From Buchnera aphidicola (Rhopalosiphum maidis) (GTDB lineage: Bacteria > Pseudomonadota > Gammaproteobacteria > Enterobacterales > Enterobacteriaceae): a stretch of 64,000 nt of DNA. Of the stretch, positions 30,460 through 40,306 are shown piece by piece (position 1 is the first letter of the stretch; each line of letters opens with the position of its first letter). The notes under the pieces are model-generated. The model was not told where the DNA came from, ran no database searches, and worked only from the letters and a program-made list of their open reading frames with translations. Location: the NCBI RefSeq assembly GCF_003671935.1, contig NZ_CP032759.1, positions 578,930-642,929 of the forward strand. The letters are read 5' to 3'. The position numbers were made by a program, and so were the translations under genes.

Positions 30460-31803
30460 TTAAATTTTTGGAATAAATTTATTTGATTGAATTCCAAGAA
30501 CGTTTAAATTTAATTTTAATTTTTTCGTACTAACACCAGCTTCAAATTCTGAACGAAAATACTTTATAGCACTTTGTAAAGGTTCTACTGCACCAGGAGC
30601 ATGAGCACAAAAAGTTTTTCCTGGGCTTAAATGTACGCACAACCTCTCTAAATTTTCTATATCATTTTCTTGACCTTCTTTTTTCTCTAAACTTTCTAAT
30701 ATTTTCACAATCCAAGGTAATCCTTCTCTACATGGTGTGCATAAGCCGCATGATTCACGAGAAAAAAATTTTTCTATGTTACAAACTAGAGAAACCATAT
30801 TGGTTTTATTATCTACAGCCATAGCAAGAGCTGTTCCTAAACGACTTCCTGCTCTGGCGATGCTGGTAAAATCCATCGGTAAATCTAAATGTTTTTCAAT
30901 AAGAAAATCTGTTCCTGCTCCACCAGGTTGCCAGGATTTTAAAGACAAACCCGATTTCATTCCGCATGCATAATCTTCTAAAATTTCACGCGCAGTAATT
31001 CCAAAAGGTAATTCCCAAACGCCAGGATTGTTTACTTGTCCTGAGAATCCCATTAATTTAGTGCCACTAGTATCAACACTTCTAGATAATTTTTTATACC
31101 AATTGACACCATTTAATACAATAGATGGAACATTGGATAGTGTTTCAACATTGTTAACACAAGTAGGTTTTCCCCATAACCCAAACACTGCAGGAAAAGG
31201 TGGTTTAGCTCTTGGATTAGCTCTTCGGCCTTCTAATGAATTGATTAAAGCAGTTTCTTCACCACAAATGTAACGACCAGCACCAGTATGTAAAAAAAGT
31301 TCAAAGCTAAAACCACTATTTAAAATATTAGAACCAATAAAACCAAAATTAATTGCTTCTTGTATAGATTTTTTTAAAATATGTTCAGCTGTAATATATT
31401 CACCTCGTAAAAAAATATAACCACGAGAAACATTTAAAGCAAATGATGACAACAATATTCCTTCAATTAATTGATGAGGTATATTTTCCATTAAAAATCT
31501 ATCTTTGTACGTTCCAGGTTCCATTTCATCAGCATTGCACAATAAATAACGTACTTTAAAGCTTTTATCTGTAGACATTAAACTCCATTTTAAACCTGTA
31601 GAAAAACCTGCTCCACCCCTTCCTTTTAAACCAGATTCTTTTATCAAATGTACAACATCTTTCGGACTCATAGTTTTTAATGCTTTTTTTAAACCAAGAT
31701 AACCGTTTTTTTTACAATATTCTTCAATCCAAACAGTTTGTTGATTATTTTTTAATCTCCACGTTAATGGGTGTGTCTCCTCAGTACGTATAATATTATT
31801 CAT
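30460..31803 (-). CDS. nuoF: NADH-quinone oxidoreductase subunit F
   Basis: NuoF binds NADH and FMN and carries the 4Fe-4S cluster N3; electrons enter complex I here. The nucleotide loop is [16 protein letters not shown], followed by the FMN region [14 protein letters not shown]. Three of the N3 cysteines are in [10 protein letters not shown] and the fourth is in [11 protein letters not shown]. Length is 447 against 445. Its start overlaps the nuoE stop (ATGA), which makes in-frame translation of nuoE directly relevant to nuoF expression. Confidence 0.98.
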   Translation of the reverse strand: MNNIIRTEETHPLTWRLKNNQQTVWIEEYCKKNGYLGLKKALKTMSPKDVVHLIKESGLKGRGGAGFSTGLKWSLMSTDKSFKVRYLLCNADEMEPGTYKDRFLMENIPHQLIEGILLSSFALNVSRGYIFLRGEYITAEHILKKSIQEAINFGFIGSNILNSGFSFELFLHTGAGRYICGEETALINSLEGRRANPRAKPPFPAVFGLWGKPTCVNNVETLSNVPSIVLNGVNWYKKLSRSVDTSGTKLMGFSGQVNNPGVWELPFGITAREILEDYACGMKSGLSLKSWQPGGAGTDFLIEKHLDLPMDFTSIARAGSRLGTALAMAVDNKTNMVSLVCNIEKFFSRESCGLCTPCREGLPWIVKILESLEKKEGQENDIENLERLCVHLSPGKTFCAHAPGAVEPLQSAIKYFRSEFEAGVSTKKLKLNLNVLGIQSNKFIPKI

Positions 31804-32308
31804 TTATATAATTCCAGCAAATTTGGTATTAAATCTGGATTTAAACGAGAATGTAAATCTTCGTTAATCATTATAGTAGGTCCTTTATCACAATTGCCTA
31901 AACAACAAACTGGTAATAAAGTAAATCTACCATCTTTAGTAGTATTACCTGTTTCAACACACAAATAATCTTCTAAAAATTTTTTTATTTTTTCATAACC
32001 TGTTAAATAACAAACTACACTATCACAATATCGAATAATGTTGCGTCCTACAGGTTGACGATAAATTTGACTATAAAAAGTAGCTACACTTTCCACTTCA
32101 CTTGGATTAAGGTTAAGTATTTTTGCAATTTCTACAATTGCTTGATCAGAAATCCAACCTCGTTTTTTTTGAACAATTTTTAATGCTTCTATTGAAACTG
32201 ATCTAGAATTTTCATAATATTTTTTTTGTTTTTCTATTTCATTAATTTCAAAGGAAGTTAAAGTAAATGTCGTAGAAATTTCTTTTAATTTTCTTTTTTT
32301 TTATGCAT
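31800..32308 (-). CDS. nuoE: NADH-quinone oxidoreductase subunit E, frameshifted just after the start codon
   Basis: NuoE is the thioredoxin-like 24-kDa subunit holding the 2Fe-2S cluster N1a beside NuoF. Cluster cysteines are in YCDSVVC and CCLGNC. The natural start is the ATG at 32308, 2 bases after the nuoCD stop, but ATG-CAT is followed by nine As (complement of 32294-32302) and the frame stops after 7 codons. With ten As it runs on as [15 protein letters not shown] and then the full family sequence ([20 protein letters not shown]), giving 169 residues against 166 in E. coli. No in-frame ATG, GTG or TTG start precedes the conserved N-terminal helices except for a TTA/ATT-rich stretch. An internal ATG (32096) would lose about 70 residues. 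Slippage at the tract would repair it. Confidence 0.93.
32294..32302 (-). repeat. A9 homopolymer carrying the nuoE frameshift
   Basis: Nine Ts on the plus strand are nine As on the nuoE coding strand, starting directly after the second codon. Ten (or seven) would put the start codon in frame with the gene body. Confidence 0.88.
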
Positions 32309-32310
32309 AA

Positions 32311-34104
32311 TTATCTATCCACGTCTGACATAACAAAATCTATGCTGCCTAAATATACAATTAAATCTGATATTAAACTTCCTCGAATAACTGAAGGTAT
32401 TTGTTGTAAATGCGGAAAACTAGGTGTTCGTATTCTTGTTCGATAACTCATCGTACCACCATCACTTATTAAATAATAACTATTAATACCTTTAGTTGCT
32501 TCAATCATCTGAAAGCTTTCATTAGCGGGAATGACAGGACCCCAAGATACCTGTAAAAAATGAGTAATCATTGTATCTATATCTTTTAAAACGCGTTCTT
32601 TGGGAGGAGGAGTAGTTAACGGATGATCAGATTTAAAAGGACCTTCTGGCATATTTTTTAAGCATTGTTTTAAAATAACTAAACTTTGATATATTTCTTC
32701 TACTTTAATCATAACTCTCGAATAACAATCGCTTATACCTGTCCCTACAGGAATTTCAAAAGTATAATTATGATATCCAGAATAAGGACGCCATTTTCTT
32801 ACATCTAAATCTAATCCTGTAGAACGCAAACCTGCTCCTGTCACACCCCATTGTAATGCTTCTTTCTGATTGTACTCAGCAATTCCTTTAGAACGATTTA
32901 TTAAAATAGGATTTTTTAAAGCTAATTTTACGTAATATTTTAATCTTTTTGGCATCCATTCAATAAATTCTTTTAATAAAATGTTCCATCCTTTAGGTAA
33001 ATCATGAGCTACTCCACCAATTCGAAACCAAGCAGGATGCATACGAGCACCAGTAATCGCTTCAATTAAATCATATATTTTTTGACGATCAGTAAAAGCA
33101 AAAAAAACAGGTGTCATACATCCTACATCCTGAATAAAAGTAGAAATATACAGAAGATGACTGTTTATTCGAAACAATTCAGATAACATTACTCGAATTA
33201 CTTCTACTTTTTCTGGAACAGAAATATTAGCTAATTTTTCTACTGCTAAGACATAAGGCATCTCATTAACACAACCACCAAGATATTCAATGCGATCAGT
33301 ATATGGAATATAGCTATGCCATGATTGTCTTTCTGCCATTTTTTCTGCTCCACGATGATGATAACCAATATCAGGAACACAATCTACAATATTTTCACCA
33401 TCTAATTGTAAAATAATTCTAAATGCACCATGAGCAGAAGGATGATTAGGTCCTAGATTTAAAAACATAAAATCTACATTATTATTTTTTCGTTTCATCC
33501 CCCATAACTCAGGTTTAAACTTTAACTGTTCCATTTCTAAATCTTCTTTCTGTTCATCTAAAAAAAAAGACTGATGTTCAGTTGCTCTAGCTGGATAATC
33601 TTTTCTTAAAGGAAATCCCTTCCACGAATTAGGCATGATAATGTGAGTTAAATTAGGATGTTGATCAAAAATAATACCAAACATTTCCCATGTTTCACGT
33701 TCATACCAATTCGCATTGGGAAATAAACTAGTAAAAGTCGATATGTTTAAATCATCTTTTAACAAAGGAACTTTAATTAAAATATCACTATTTCGTTCAA
33801 CAGATATCAGATGATAAAAAACTGAAAAATCTGCTTCAGGTAAATTTTCTCGATTTAATCGAAAACGTTCATCTATACCATGCAAATCGAAAAGCATGTT
33901 GTAAGGCTTAGGTAAATTAAACAAAAATTTACCAACCTTTAACAATAAAGATTTATTTATCCATATTATTGGAAAATCTATACTAGTTTTTTGTAAAACA
34001 CAAAAATCTTTACCAAAAAAATCAAATAAATCTTTAAGAATGGATTTTTCTTTACAATTATTTTTAATTAAAATAGTATTTTTTTTTTTATTTTCATCTA
34101 TCAT
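32311..34104 (-). CDS. nuoCD: NADH-quinone oxidoreductase fused subunit C/D
   Basis: The first part (about residues 1-190) is the NuoC 30-kDa type subunit ([28 protein letters not shown]). The rest is the NuoD 49-kDa type subunit, which lines the quinone site ([25 protein letters not shown], and the terminal [11 protein letters not shown]). The fusion is normal for enterobacteria (597 residues, E. coli about 600). The N-terminal 10 residues include an A11 tract on the coding strand (complement of 34079-34089) that is in frame. nuoE starts 2 bases after its stop. Confidence 0.98.
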   Translation of the reverse strand: MIDENKKKNTILIKNNCKEKSILKDLFDFFGKDFCVLQKTSIDFPIIWINKSLLLKVGKFLFNLPKPYNMLFDLHGIDERFRLNRENLPEADFSVFYHLISVERNSDILIKVPLLKDDLNISTFTSLFPNANWYERETWEMFGIIFDQHPNLTHIIMPNSWKGFPLRKDYPARATEHQSFFLDEQKEDLEMEQLKFKPELWGMKRKNNNVDFMFLNLGPNHPSAHGAFRIILQLDGENIVDCVPDIGYHHRGAEKMAERQSWHSYIPYTDRIEYLGGCVNEMPYVLAVEKLANISVPEKVEVIRVMLSELFRINSHLLYISTFIQDVGCMTPVFFAFTDRQKIYDLIEAITGARMHPAWFRIGGVAHDLPKGWNILLKEFIEWMPKRLKYYVKLALKNPILINRSKGIAEYNQKEALQWGVTGAGLRSTGLDLDVRKWRPYSGYHNYTFEIPVGTGISDCYSRVMIKVEEIYQSLVILKQCLKNMPEGPFKSDHPLTTPPPKERVLKDIDTMITHFLQVSWGPVIPANESFQMIEATKGINSYYLISDGGTMSYRTRIRTPSFPHLQQIPSVIRGSLISDLIVYLGSIDFVMSDVDR

Positions 34105-34214
34105 AGATTTCTCATTTTTTTATTAACCTAAAAAAATTTTAATATTAATAATCTATTCAAAAAAATATTGATCTAGTAGTATATAGTATGAAAAATTTAT
34201 TTTTTAAGAAAAAA

Positions 34215-34898
34215 TTAGATTTTTTCTGAAGTTGGAAGATTAACCACGGAAATTCTTCTTTTTCTATTTTGAATTTTTTCTGATATCATTTTCTTACGGT
34301 ATACACCTTGCTCTCCAATTACCCAAGACAAAGGTCTTCTTTCTTCATTAATTGATTTTTGAAGTACTGTTAAAGCATGTATATACGCTTCAGGTCTCGG
34401 TGGACAACCAGGAATGTAAATATCTACTGGTAAAAATTTATCTACTCCTTGTACAACAGAATAAATATCGTACATACCACCGGAATTAGCACATGATCCC
34501 ATAGAAATAACCCATTTTGGTTCCAGCATCTGATCATATAACCTTTGAATAATAGGAGCCATTTTAATAAATGGAGTACCTGCAATTACCATAACATCCG
34601 CTTGTCTTGGAGATGCTCTTAGTACTTCAGAACCAAAACGTGCAACATCATGTACAGAAGTAAATGCTGTAACCATTTCAACATAACAACAAGACAAACC
34701 AAAATTGTAAGGCCAAAGAGAATTTTTTCGACCCCAATTCACCACTTTATGAAGTAGTTTGCTAATTTTACCTATAAAAACGTTTTTCTTTAAATATCCT
34801 TCTACAGGATCTGTAGTAGATTGATTTGTTTGATTTGGATAATGTTTCTTATTTTTTCCATCTGCTCTGGTTAAAATATAATTCATTTTTTCTTTCAT
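34215..34898 (-). CDS. nuoB: NADH-quinone oxidoreductase subunit B
   Basis: NuoB binds cluster N2, the terminal donor to quinone. The cluster cysteines are in GLSCCYVEM (an unusual adjacent pair), [10 protein letters not shown] and PGCPPRPEA. Length is 227 against 220; the C-terminal tail is Lys- and Arg-rich. It lies 45 bases after nuoA and 110 bases before nuoCD. Confidence 0.98.
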   Translation of the reverse strand: MKEKMNYILTRADGKNKKHYPNQTNQSTTDPVEGYLKKNVFIGKISKLLHKVVNWGRKNSLWPYNFGLSCCYVEMVTAFTSVHDVARFGSEVLRASPRQADVMVIAGTPFIKMAPIIQRLYDQMLEPKWVISMGSCANSGGMYDIYSVVQGVDKFLPVDIYIPGCPPRPEAYIHALTVLQKSINEERRPLSWVIGEQGVYRKKMISEKIQNRKRRISVVNLPTSEKI

Positions 34899-34943
34899 CT
34901 AATTAAATCCTAAATATAATCAATGTCAATATTTTTATTATTA

Positions 34944-35324
34944 TCAAGATGTGACCCAATTTAAAGCTTTTATTCGAATTAAATAAAATAATGATAAAAT
35001 AAGAAACAGTATAAATACAGTTGCTTCACAAAATCCTGTCCATCCCGATTCAACTATACTAACAGACCATGCGTATAGATAAAGCGCTTCAACATCAAAA
35101 ATTACAAAAAACATTGCAATTAAATGAAATTTCACAGAAAAACGAAGATGTGTATTGCCTATTGGAACAATACCAGATTCAAAAGGAGTGTTTTTATATC
35201 TTGACGATGATCTTCCACCTAAAAACCAACTTATAAAAAGCATAAAAAAACAAAAAAATAAAGTAAAAGAAATGAAATAAAAAAAAGATAAATACTCAGT
35301 GAGCTCTATTGTATTTTTTAGCAT
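34944..35324 (-). CDS. nuoA: NADH-quinone oxidoreductase subunit A
   Basis: NuoA is a three-helix membrane subunit beside NuoH and NuoJ and is the first gene of the operon. The conserved loop between helices 1 and 2 is [10 protein letters not shown], and the second helix reads [16 protein letters not shown] with its conserved Asp and Glu. At 126 residues it lacks the roughly 20-residue C-terminal tail of E. coli NuoA (147). The start ATG is behind TAGGAATATAAA. The operon promoter should lie in the 361-base spacer upstream. Confidence 0.97.
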   Translation of the reverse strand: MLKNTIELTEYLSFFYFISFTLFFCFFMLFISWFLGGRSSSRYKNTPFESGIVPIGNTHLRFSVKFHLIAMFFVIFDVEALYLYAWSVSIVESGWTGFCEATVFILFLILSLFYLIRIKALNWVTS

Positions 35325-35685
35325 TTTATATTCCTATAAAATATCAAAATATTTTTGCAAATACTGTAGTTAAAGAGTCTATTGTATATTAATAAAAAAT
35401 GTAATGTATTTCATGATCAGAATAATTAATAAAAAAATAAAATATACATTAAAAACATAAAATAATAAATTATGTTCATTAAAAATAAAAAGATTGTATT
35501 CAAAAAATTCATTTTTTTTATACTTAGACCTTGATGACTAGAAAAAAGACCCCATCTAATAATCATTAAACAATATATAAAAATATAAAAATACAATCCT
35601 ATGTAGCTAATTAAAAAGCCAAAAAAATGGCCGCATAAAGGTTGCACACCCAATTTATCAAAAAATCATAAATAGGAGAATTTCA
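35325..35685. other. Divergent spacer between nuoA and dnaK
   Basis: This 361-base region holds the dnaK heat-shock promoter and leader on the plus strand and must hold the nuo promoter on the minus strand. I cannot single out nuo promoter hexamers among the many AT-rich candidates. The dnaK leader, about 120 bases long, contains a short GCCA/TGGC hairpin around 35620-35634 and a more GC-rich patch (35627-35651). Confidence 0.55.
35530..35558 (+). promoter_or_regulatory. Sigma32 heat-shock promoter of dnaK-dnaJ
   Basis: CTTGATGAC (35530-35538) and CCCCATCTA (35550-35558) are separated by 11 bases. Elements and spacing correspond to the E. coli dnaK P1 promoter as I recall it (CTTGATGAC, 11 bases, CCCCATTTA), with one substitution in the -10. 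Four consecutive Cs are very unlikely by chance in this spacer. Transcription would begin about 120 bases before the dnaK start. RpoH is known to be retained in sequenced Buchnera. Confidence 0.88.
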
Positions 35686-37605
35686 ATGGGTAAAATTATT
35701 GGTATTGACTTGGGAACAACCAACTCTTGTGTTGCCATTATGGATGGCAACAAACCGCGTGTTTTAGAAAACTCCGAAGGAGATCGTACAACACCTTCAA
35801 TTATTGCGTATACTCAAAAAGGAGAAGTTTTAGTAGGACAACCTGCTAAACGTCAAGCTATAACTAATCCCAAAAATACATTATTTGCTATAAAAAGATT
35901 AATTGGCAGAAAATTTAAAGATGATGAAGTGCAACGTGATATAAAAATTATGCCATATTCTATTATTAATTCAGAAAATGGTGACGCATGGATTGACGTG
36001 AAAAAACAAAAAATGGCACCTCCTCAAATTTCTGCAGAAGTTTTAAAAAAAATGAAAAAAACTGCAGAAGACTATTTAGGAGAATCAGTAAAAGAAGCTG
36101 TCATTACAGTTCCTGCTTATTTTAATGATGCTCAGAGGCAAGCAACTAAAGATGCAGGTAGAATTGCAGGATTAGAAGTTAAAAGAATTATTAACGAACC
36201 TACAGCTGCAGCGCTTGCTTATGGTCTAGATAAAGGTGAAGGAAATAGAACAATAGCAGTATACGATTTAGGTGGAGGAACTTTTGATATATCTATTATT
36301 GAAATTGATGATGTTGATAAAGAAAAAACATTTGAAGTTCTTGCTACTAATGGAGATACCCATCTTGGTGGAGAAGACTTCGATAGCAGGCTAATTAATT
36401 ATTTAGTACAAGAATTTAAAAAAGAACAAGGTATTGATTTAAGAAATGATTCATTAGCTATGCAACGTTTAAAAGAATCTGCAGAAAAAGCAAAAATAGA
36501 ATTATCATCAGCACAAGAAACTGACGTAAATCTACCATATATTACAGCTGATTCTAATGGACCTAAACATTTAAATATTAAGGTTACTCGTTCAAAATTA
36601 GAATCTTTAGTAGAAGATCTAGTTCTACGTTCTATTGAGCCACTAAAAGTAGCATTAAAAGATGCGGGACTATCTATTTCAGATATTAATGATGTAATAT
36701 TAGTAGGCGGTCAAACAAGAATGCCTATGGTACAGTGTAAAGTAGCAGACTTCTTTGGTAAAGAACCTAGAAAAGATGTCAATCCAGATGAAGCAGTTGC
36801 AGTTGGTGCTGCAGTTCAAGGAGGTGTACTTTCAGGAGATGTTAAAGATGTTTTATTGCTTGATGTAACTCCATTGTCATTAGGAATTGAGACTATGGGT
36901 GGTATAATGACTTCGTTAATAAATAAGAATACTACTATTCCCACTAAACATAGTCAAGTTTTTTCAACAGCAGAAGACAACCAGTCAGCTGTAACAATAC
37001 ATATACTTCAAGGCGAAAGAAAAAGAGCATTAGATAATAAATCTTTAGGACAATTTAATCTAGATGGAATTGAACCTGCACCAAGAGGAACAGCACAAAT
37101 TGAAGTTACATTTGATATTGATTCTGACGGTATATTACATGTATCTGCAAAAGATAAAAAAACTGGAAAAGAACAAAAAATCACCATTAAAGCCTCTTCT
37201 GGTCTTAATGAAGAAGAGATAAAAAAAATGATTAATGACGCTGAAGCTAATTCTGAAGCAGATCGAAAATTTGAAGAACTAATTCAAATAAGAAATCAAG
37301 GTGATCAATTAATACATAGTATTAAAAAACAATTAGATGAAAACAAGAATAAAATAGAAAGTATAGAACTAGAAAAAATTAAATCAGCTTTAGATGAATT
37401 AGAAAAATCATTAAAGGGAGAAAATAAATCTGAAATTGAAAAAAATATTCAAAATCTCTTAAAAATTTCATCTAAACTAACAGAAATAAATCAAAATAAA
37501 TCAAAAGAAGAAAATTTAAAAAAAGAAAATCAATCATCTGAATCAGAAAAAAATGAAAACGTTGTAGATGCGGAATTTGAAGAAATAAAAGATCCTAAAA
37601 AATAA
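35686..37605 (+). CDS. dnaK: Chaperone protein DnaK (Hsp70)
   Basis: DnaK is the ATP-driven Hsp70 chaperone. The nucleotide-binding domain (1-385) has [13 protein letters not shown], the DLGGGTFD motif and GGEDFDSRL. The linker [15 protein letters not shown] leads to the substrate-binding domain (about 390-505) and the helical lid. The C-terminal EEIKDPKK keeps the EEVD-like acidic motif of bacterial DnaK. Length is 639 against 638. A strong AGGAG ribosome site lies 8 bases before the ATG. It is first in dnaK-dnaJ under a sigma32 promoter, with a GC-rich hairpin between the genes. Confidence 0.99.
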   Translation: MGKIIGIDLGTTNSCVAIMDGNKPRVLENSEGDRTTPSIIAYTQKGEVLVGQPAKRQAITNPKNTLFAIKRLIGRKFKDDEVQRDIKIMPYSIINSENGDAWIDVKKQKMAPPQISAEVLKKMKKTAEDYLGESVKEAVITVPAYFNDAQRQATKDAGRIAGLEVKRIINEPTAAALAYGLDKGEGNRTIAVYDLGGGTFDISIIEIDDVDKEKTFEVLATNGDTHLGGEDFDSRLINYLVQEFKKEQGIDLRNDSLAMQRLKESAEKAKIELSSAQETDVNLPYITADSNGPKHLNIKVTRSKLESLVEDLVLRSIEPLKVALKDAGLSISDINDVILVGGQTRMPMVQCKVADFFGKEPRKDVNPDEAVAVGAAVQGGVLSGDVKDVLLLDVTPLSLGIETMGGIMTSLINKNTTIPTKHSQVFSTAEDNQSAVTIHILQGERKRALDNKSLGQFNLDGIEPAPRGTAQIEVTFDIDSDGILHVSAKDKKTGKEQKITIKASSGLNEEEIKKMINDAEANSEADRKFEELIQIRNQGDQLIHSIKKQLDENKNKIESIELEKIKSALDELEKSLKGENKSEIEKNIQNLLKISSKLTEINQNKSKEENLKKENQSSESEKNENVVDAEFEEIKDPKK

Positions 37606-37653
37606 TAAACTTTAATCTGAAAAAAGAAAAAGTTATAACAGTATTTAAAACCA

Positions 37654-37684
37654 GCACGGGCGTAGAAAAAATCTACGCCCGTGC
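37654..37684 (+). terminator. GC-rich hairpin between dnaK and dnaJ
   Basis: GCACGGGCGTAGA (37654-37666) and TCTACGCCCGTGC (37672-37684) are perfect complements: 13 base pairs, nine of them G-C, closing an AAAAA loop. It is followed by a modest U-rich stretch (ACTTATTTTC). It sits 48 bases after the dnaK stop and 30 before dnaJ. It could act as a partial terminator or as an RNA-stability element lowering dnaJ relative to dnaK. It is the most GC-rich non-coding segment in the window. Confidence 0.8.
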
Positions 37685-37714
37685 ACTTATTTTCAAAGCA
37701 GGAAGAACAGTAAT

Positions 37715-38851
37715 ATGACAAAAAAAGATTACTATCAAATTTTAGGAATTCCAAAATCAGCTGAAGAAAGAGAAATTAAAAAAGCCTATAAACGATTAGC
37801 AATGAAATACCATCCTGATCGTAATCAAGGAGATAAAAATGCTGAAAATAAGTTTAAAGAAATAAAAGAAGCATATGAAATTTTAATTGATGAAGAAAAA
37901 AGAACTGCATATGATCAATATGGACATGCTGCTTTTGAAAACGGTTATAATCAAAATAATACTTATAATACTTTTACTAATTCTACAGATTTTGGAGATA
38001 TTTTTGGAGATGTTTTTGGTGATATTTTTGGAGGAAGTAGAAATCAAAGAGTGAAAAAAGGAGCTGATTTATGCTATAATATGGAAATTTCCTTAGAAGA
38101 AGCAGTAAAGGGAACAACAAAAGAAATTCGTATTCCAACATTTCAAAAATGCAAAACTTGTTATGGTACAGGAGCTAGCACTGGAACTAAACCAAACAAC
38201 TGTTCAACATGTCATGGAAAAGGACAAATTCACATTAGAAAAGGATTTTTTACTGTTCAACAATCATGTCCGACATGTCATGGAAGAGGTACAGTAATTA
38301 AAAACCCATGCCATATATGTCGAGGACAAGGCAGAATAAAGATAAATAAAACATTATCGATAAAAATTCCACCAGGTATTGATACTAATGATAGAATTCG
38401 ATTGAATAACGAAGGTGAAGCAGGAACAAATGGCGCGCAATCAGGTGATCTTTATGTACAAATGACAGTTAGCAAACATCCTATCTTTGAAAGAGAAGAA
38501 AATAACCTTTACTGTGAAGTACCAATCAATTTTACTATGGCTGCGCTAGGTGGAGAAATAGAGGTACCTACATTGGATGGTAGAGTAAAATTAAAGATAC
38601 CACCTGAAACTCAATCAGGAAGACTTTTTCGCGTTAGAGGTAAAGGCGTAAAATCAGTACAAGGTAAAATTCGAGGAGATTTATTATGTCGTGTCGTAGT
38701 AGAAACACCAGTTAATCTAAATGAAAAACAAAGATATCTTTTAAATGAACTAGGAAATAGTTTTGATGGATTTCGAGGAGATAAAAATAGTCCACGTTCA
38801 AAAAGATTTTTTGACGGTGTAAAAAGATTTTTTGATGATTTAACAAAATAA
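37715..38851 (+). CDS. dnaJ: Chaperone protein DnaJ (Hsp40)
   Basis: DnaJ stimulates the DnaK ATPase and delivers unfolded substrates. The J domain (1-70) has the HPD tripeptide at 33-35 ([10 protein letters not shown]). A Gly/Phe-rich linker follows ([15 protein letters not shown]). The zinc domain has four CxxCxGxG repeats ([32 protein letters not shown]), all complete. Length is 378 against 376. It is translated from an ATG behind CAGGAAGAA, with 109 bases separating it from dnaK. Confidence 0.99.
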   Translation: MTKKDYYQILGIPKSAEEREIKKAYKRLAMKYHPDRNQGDKNAENKFKEIKEAYEILIDEEKRTAYDQYGHAAFENGYNQNNTYNTFTNSTDFGDIFGDVFGDIFGGSRNQRVKKGADLCYNMEISLEEAVKGTTKEIRIPTFQKCKTCYGTGASTGTKPNNCSTCHGKGQIHIRKGFFTVQQSCPTCHGRGTVIKNPCHICRGQGRIKINKTLSIKIPPGIDTNDRIRLNNEGEAGTNGAQSGDLYVQMTVSKHPIFEREENNLYCEVPINFTMAALGGEIEVPTLDGRVKLKIPPETQSGRLFRVRGKGVKSVQGKIRGDLLCRVVVETPVNLNEKQRYLLNELGNSFDGFRGDKNSPRSKRFFDGVKRFFDDLTK

Positions 38852-38862
38852 AAAATTATAAA

Positions 38863-38894
38863 GTATTGCTTCTTAAAAAAATTAGAGGCAATAC
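38863..38894. terminator. Bidirectional terminator between dnaJ and rpsT
   Basis: GTATTGCTTCTTA and TTAGAGGCAATAC pair with one G-U pair and one mismatch around an AAAAAA loop. On the minus strand the hairpin is followed by TTTATAATTTTTTATTTTG, a good U-run for ending rpsT; on the plus strand the tail is A-rich, so ending of dnaJ is less certain. Confidence 0.65.
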
Positions 38895-38908
38895 CATTTA
38901 AAAAAAAA

Positions 38909-39178
38909 TTAATTTTTGTGCAGTTTTGCAATTTTTAACGATAAAATAGATTTATATCTTGCAGCTTTATTTTTATGTATTAAACCCTTAGTTGCATATT
39001 TATCAATAATAGGTTGCATATTCTTAAAAGCATCGTATGATTTTTCTTTATTTCCAGACACTATAGCTAAACGAACTTTTTTTATAAAAGTACGAATTTT
39101 TGAACGTTGACTAGCATTTTTCTTACGACGTTCTTCTGAAGTTATAGAATCTTTTTTAGCAGATTTAATATTTGCCAA
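38909..39178 (-). CDS. rpsT: 30S ribosomal protein S20
   Basis: S20 binds 16S rRNA early in 30S assembly. The N-terminal [20 protein letters not shown] and the [20 protein letters not shown] block are typical; the chain is all-helical and very basic. Length is 89 against 87. It is transcribed away from ribF, the enterobacterial arrangement, with a 161-base divergent spacer. Confidence 0.98.
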   Translation of the reverse strand: MANIKSAKKDSITSEERRKKNASQRSKIRTFIKKVRLAIVSGNKEKSYDAFKNMQPIIDKYATKGLIHKNKAARYKSILSLKIAKLHKN

Positions 39179-39339
39179 TTTTAACTCCTAAATATAAAAA
39201 ATAAATTTTAAATAGTTTTTTAATGAATTAAAAATTTTTATATCAATAAAAACAACATTATATATTAGTCAGAATAATACATCAAAATTATTTCTAAAAT
39301 AAATAAAAAATTATTTCATTTCATTAGGTTAATTTAACA

Positions 39340-40284
39340 ATGAAGCTCATACGAGGCATTCATAATCTAACAAAAATAAATTCTAATTCAGCTGTAAGTA
39401 TTGGCAATTTTGATGGCATACATCTAGGGCATCAAAAATTGCTTTCTAATTTATACGAAGTAGGAAAAAAATATAATATACCAACTATAGTTATTTTATT
39501 TGAACCACAACCATTAGAATTTTTACATAATCATAATCCCCCTAAAAGACTTACCACATTACAAAATAAAATCAAGTACATTCAATTATGGAATATCGAT
39601 ATTATTTTATGTATTAAATTTAATGAAAGTTTTTCATCTTTAAGTCCAGAAAAATTTATAAAAAATATTTTAATAAAAAAATTAAATATAAAATTCATAA
39701 TAATTGGAGACGATTTTAGATTCGGATCAAAAAGAAATGGAAATATATCTCTTTTAAAGAAAATTGGACATCAATATAAATTTAAAGTTATAGAAGTTAG
39801 TGCATTATTATATAAAAATAAAATTAAAATAAGCAGTACTAATATAAGAAAATATTTATTAGAAAATAAAATTGAATTAGCGAAAAAGCTACTTGGTCGT
39901 CCATTTAGTATTTTAAGTCGTGTAATTCATGGCAATAAAATAGGACGAAAATTAGGATATCCAACAGCAAATATATTTTTAAATAAAAATATACCGTTAA
40001 ATAACGGAGTATATGCTGTAAAAGTTTCATGTTTATTCAATAAAAATTTTATAGGAATATGTAATGTTGGAATCAAACCAAGTTTTTTGCATTCAAAAAA
40101 AAACAGATTTCTTGAAGTTTATTTATTTAATTTTAATCTAAATTTATATGGAAAAAAAATAGAAGTGTTTTTGCACAAAAAAATAAGAAATGAATCTTTT
40201 TTTTCTTCTATAGAAGAATTAAAAAAACAGATATCTAAAGATATTAAAATTGTTAAAAAATATTTTAACATTAATGATTATTAA
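39340..40284 (+). CDS. ribF: Bifunctional riboflavin kinase/FAD synthetase
   Basis: RibF phosphorylates riboflavin to FMN and adenylates it to FAD. The N-terminal nucleotidyltransferase has [15 protein letters not shown] (20-34) and the [10 protein letters not shown] block; the C-terminal kinase has [13 protein letters not shown] and the NVGIKPSF region. Length is 314 against 313. The start ATG follows TTAGGTTAA. FMN made here serves NuoF. It is followed after 22 bases by ileS. Confidence 0.97.
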   Translation: MKLIRGIHNLTKINSNSAVSIGNFDGIHLGHQKLLSNLYEVGKKYNIPTIVILFEPQPLEFLHNHNPPKRLTTLQNKIKYIQLWNIDIILCIKFNESFSSLSPEKFIKNILIKKLNIKFIIIGDDFRFGSKRNGNISLLKKIGHQYKFKVIEVSALLYKNKIKISSTNIRKYLLENKIELAKKLLGRPFSILSRVIHGNKIGRKLGYPTANIFLNKNIPLNNGVYAVKVSCLFNKNFIGICNVGIKPSFLHSKKNRFLEVYLFNFNLNLYGKKIEVFLHKKIRNESFFSSIEELKKQISKDIKIVKKYFNINDY

Positions 40285-40306
40285 AATAAAAATGAAAGAG
40301 AAAATT

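Noticed and set aside
31771..31968. Open frames opposite nuoE and nuoF
   Set aside because: They are antisense shadows of conserved coding sequence.
35426..35653. 75-codon open frame on the minus strand between nuoA and dnaK
   Set aside because: It covers the sigma32 promoter and dnaK leader on the opposite strand, resembles no family I know, and its hydrophobicity is expected from AT-rich DNA.
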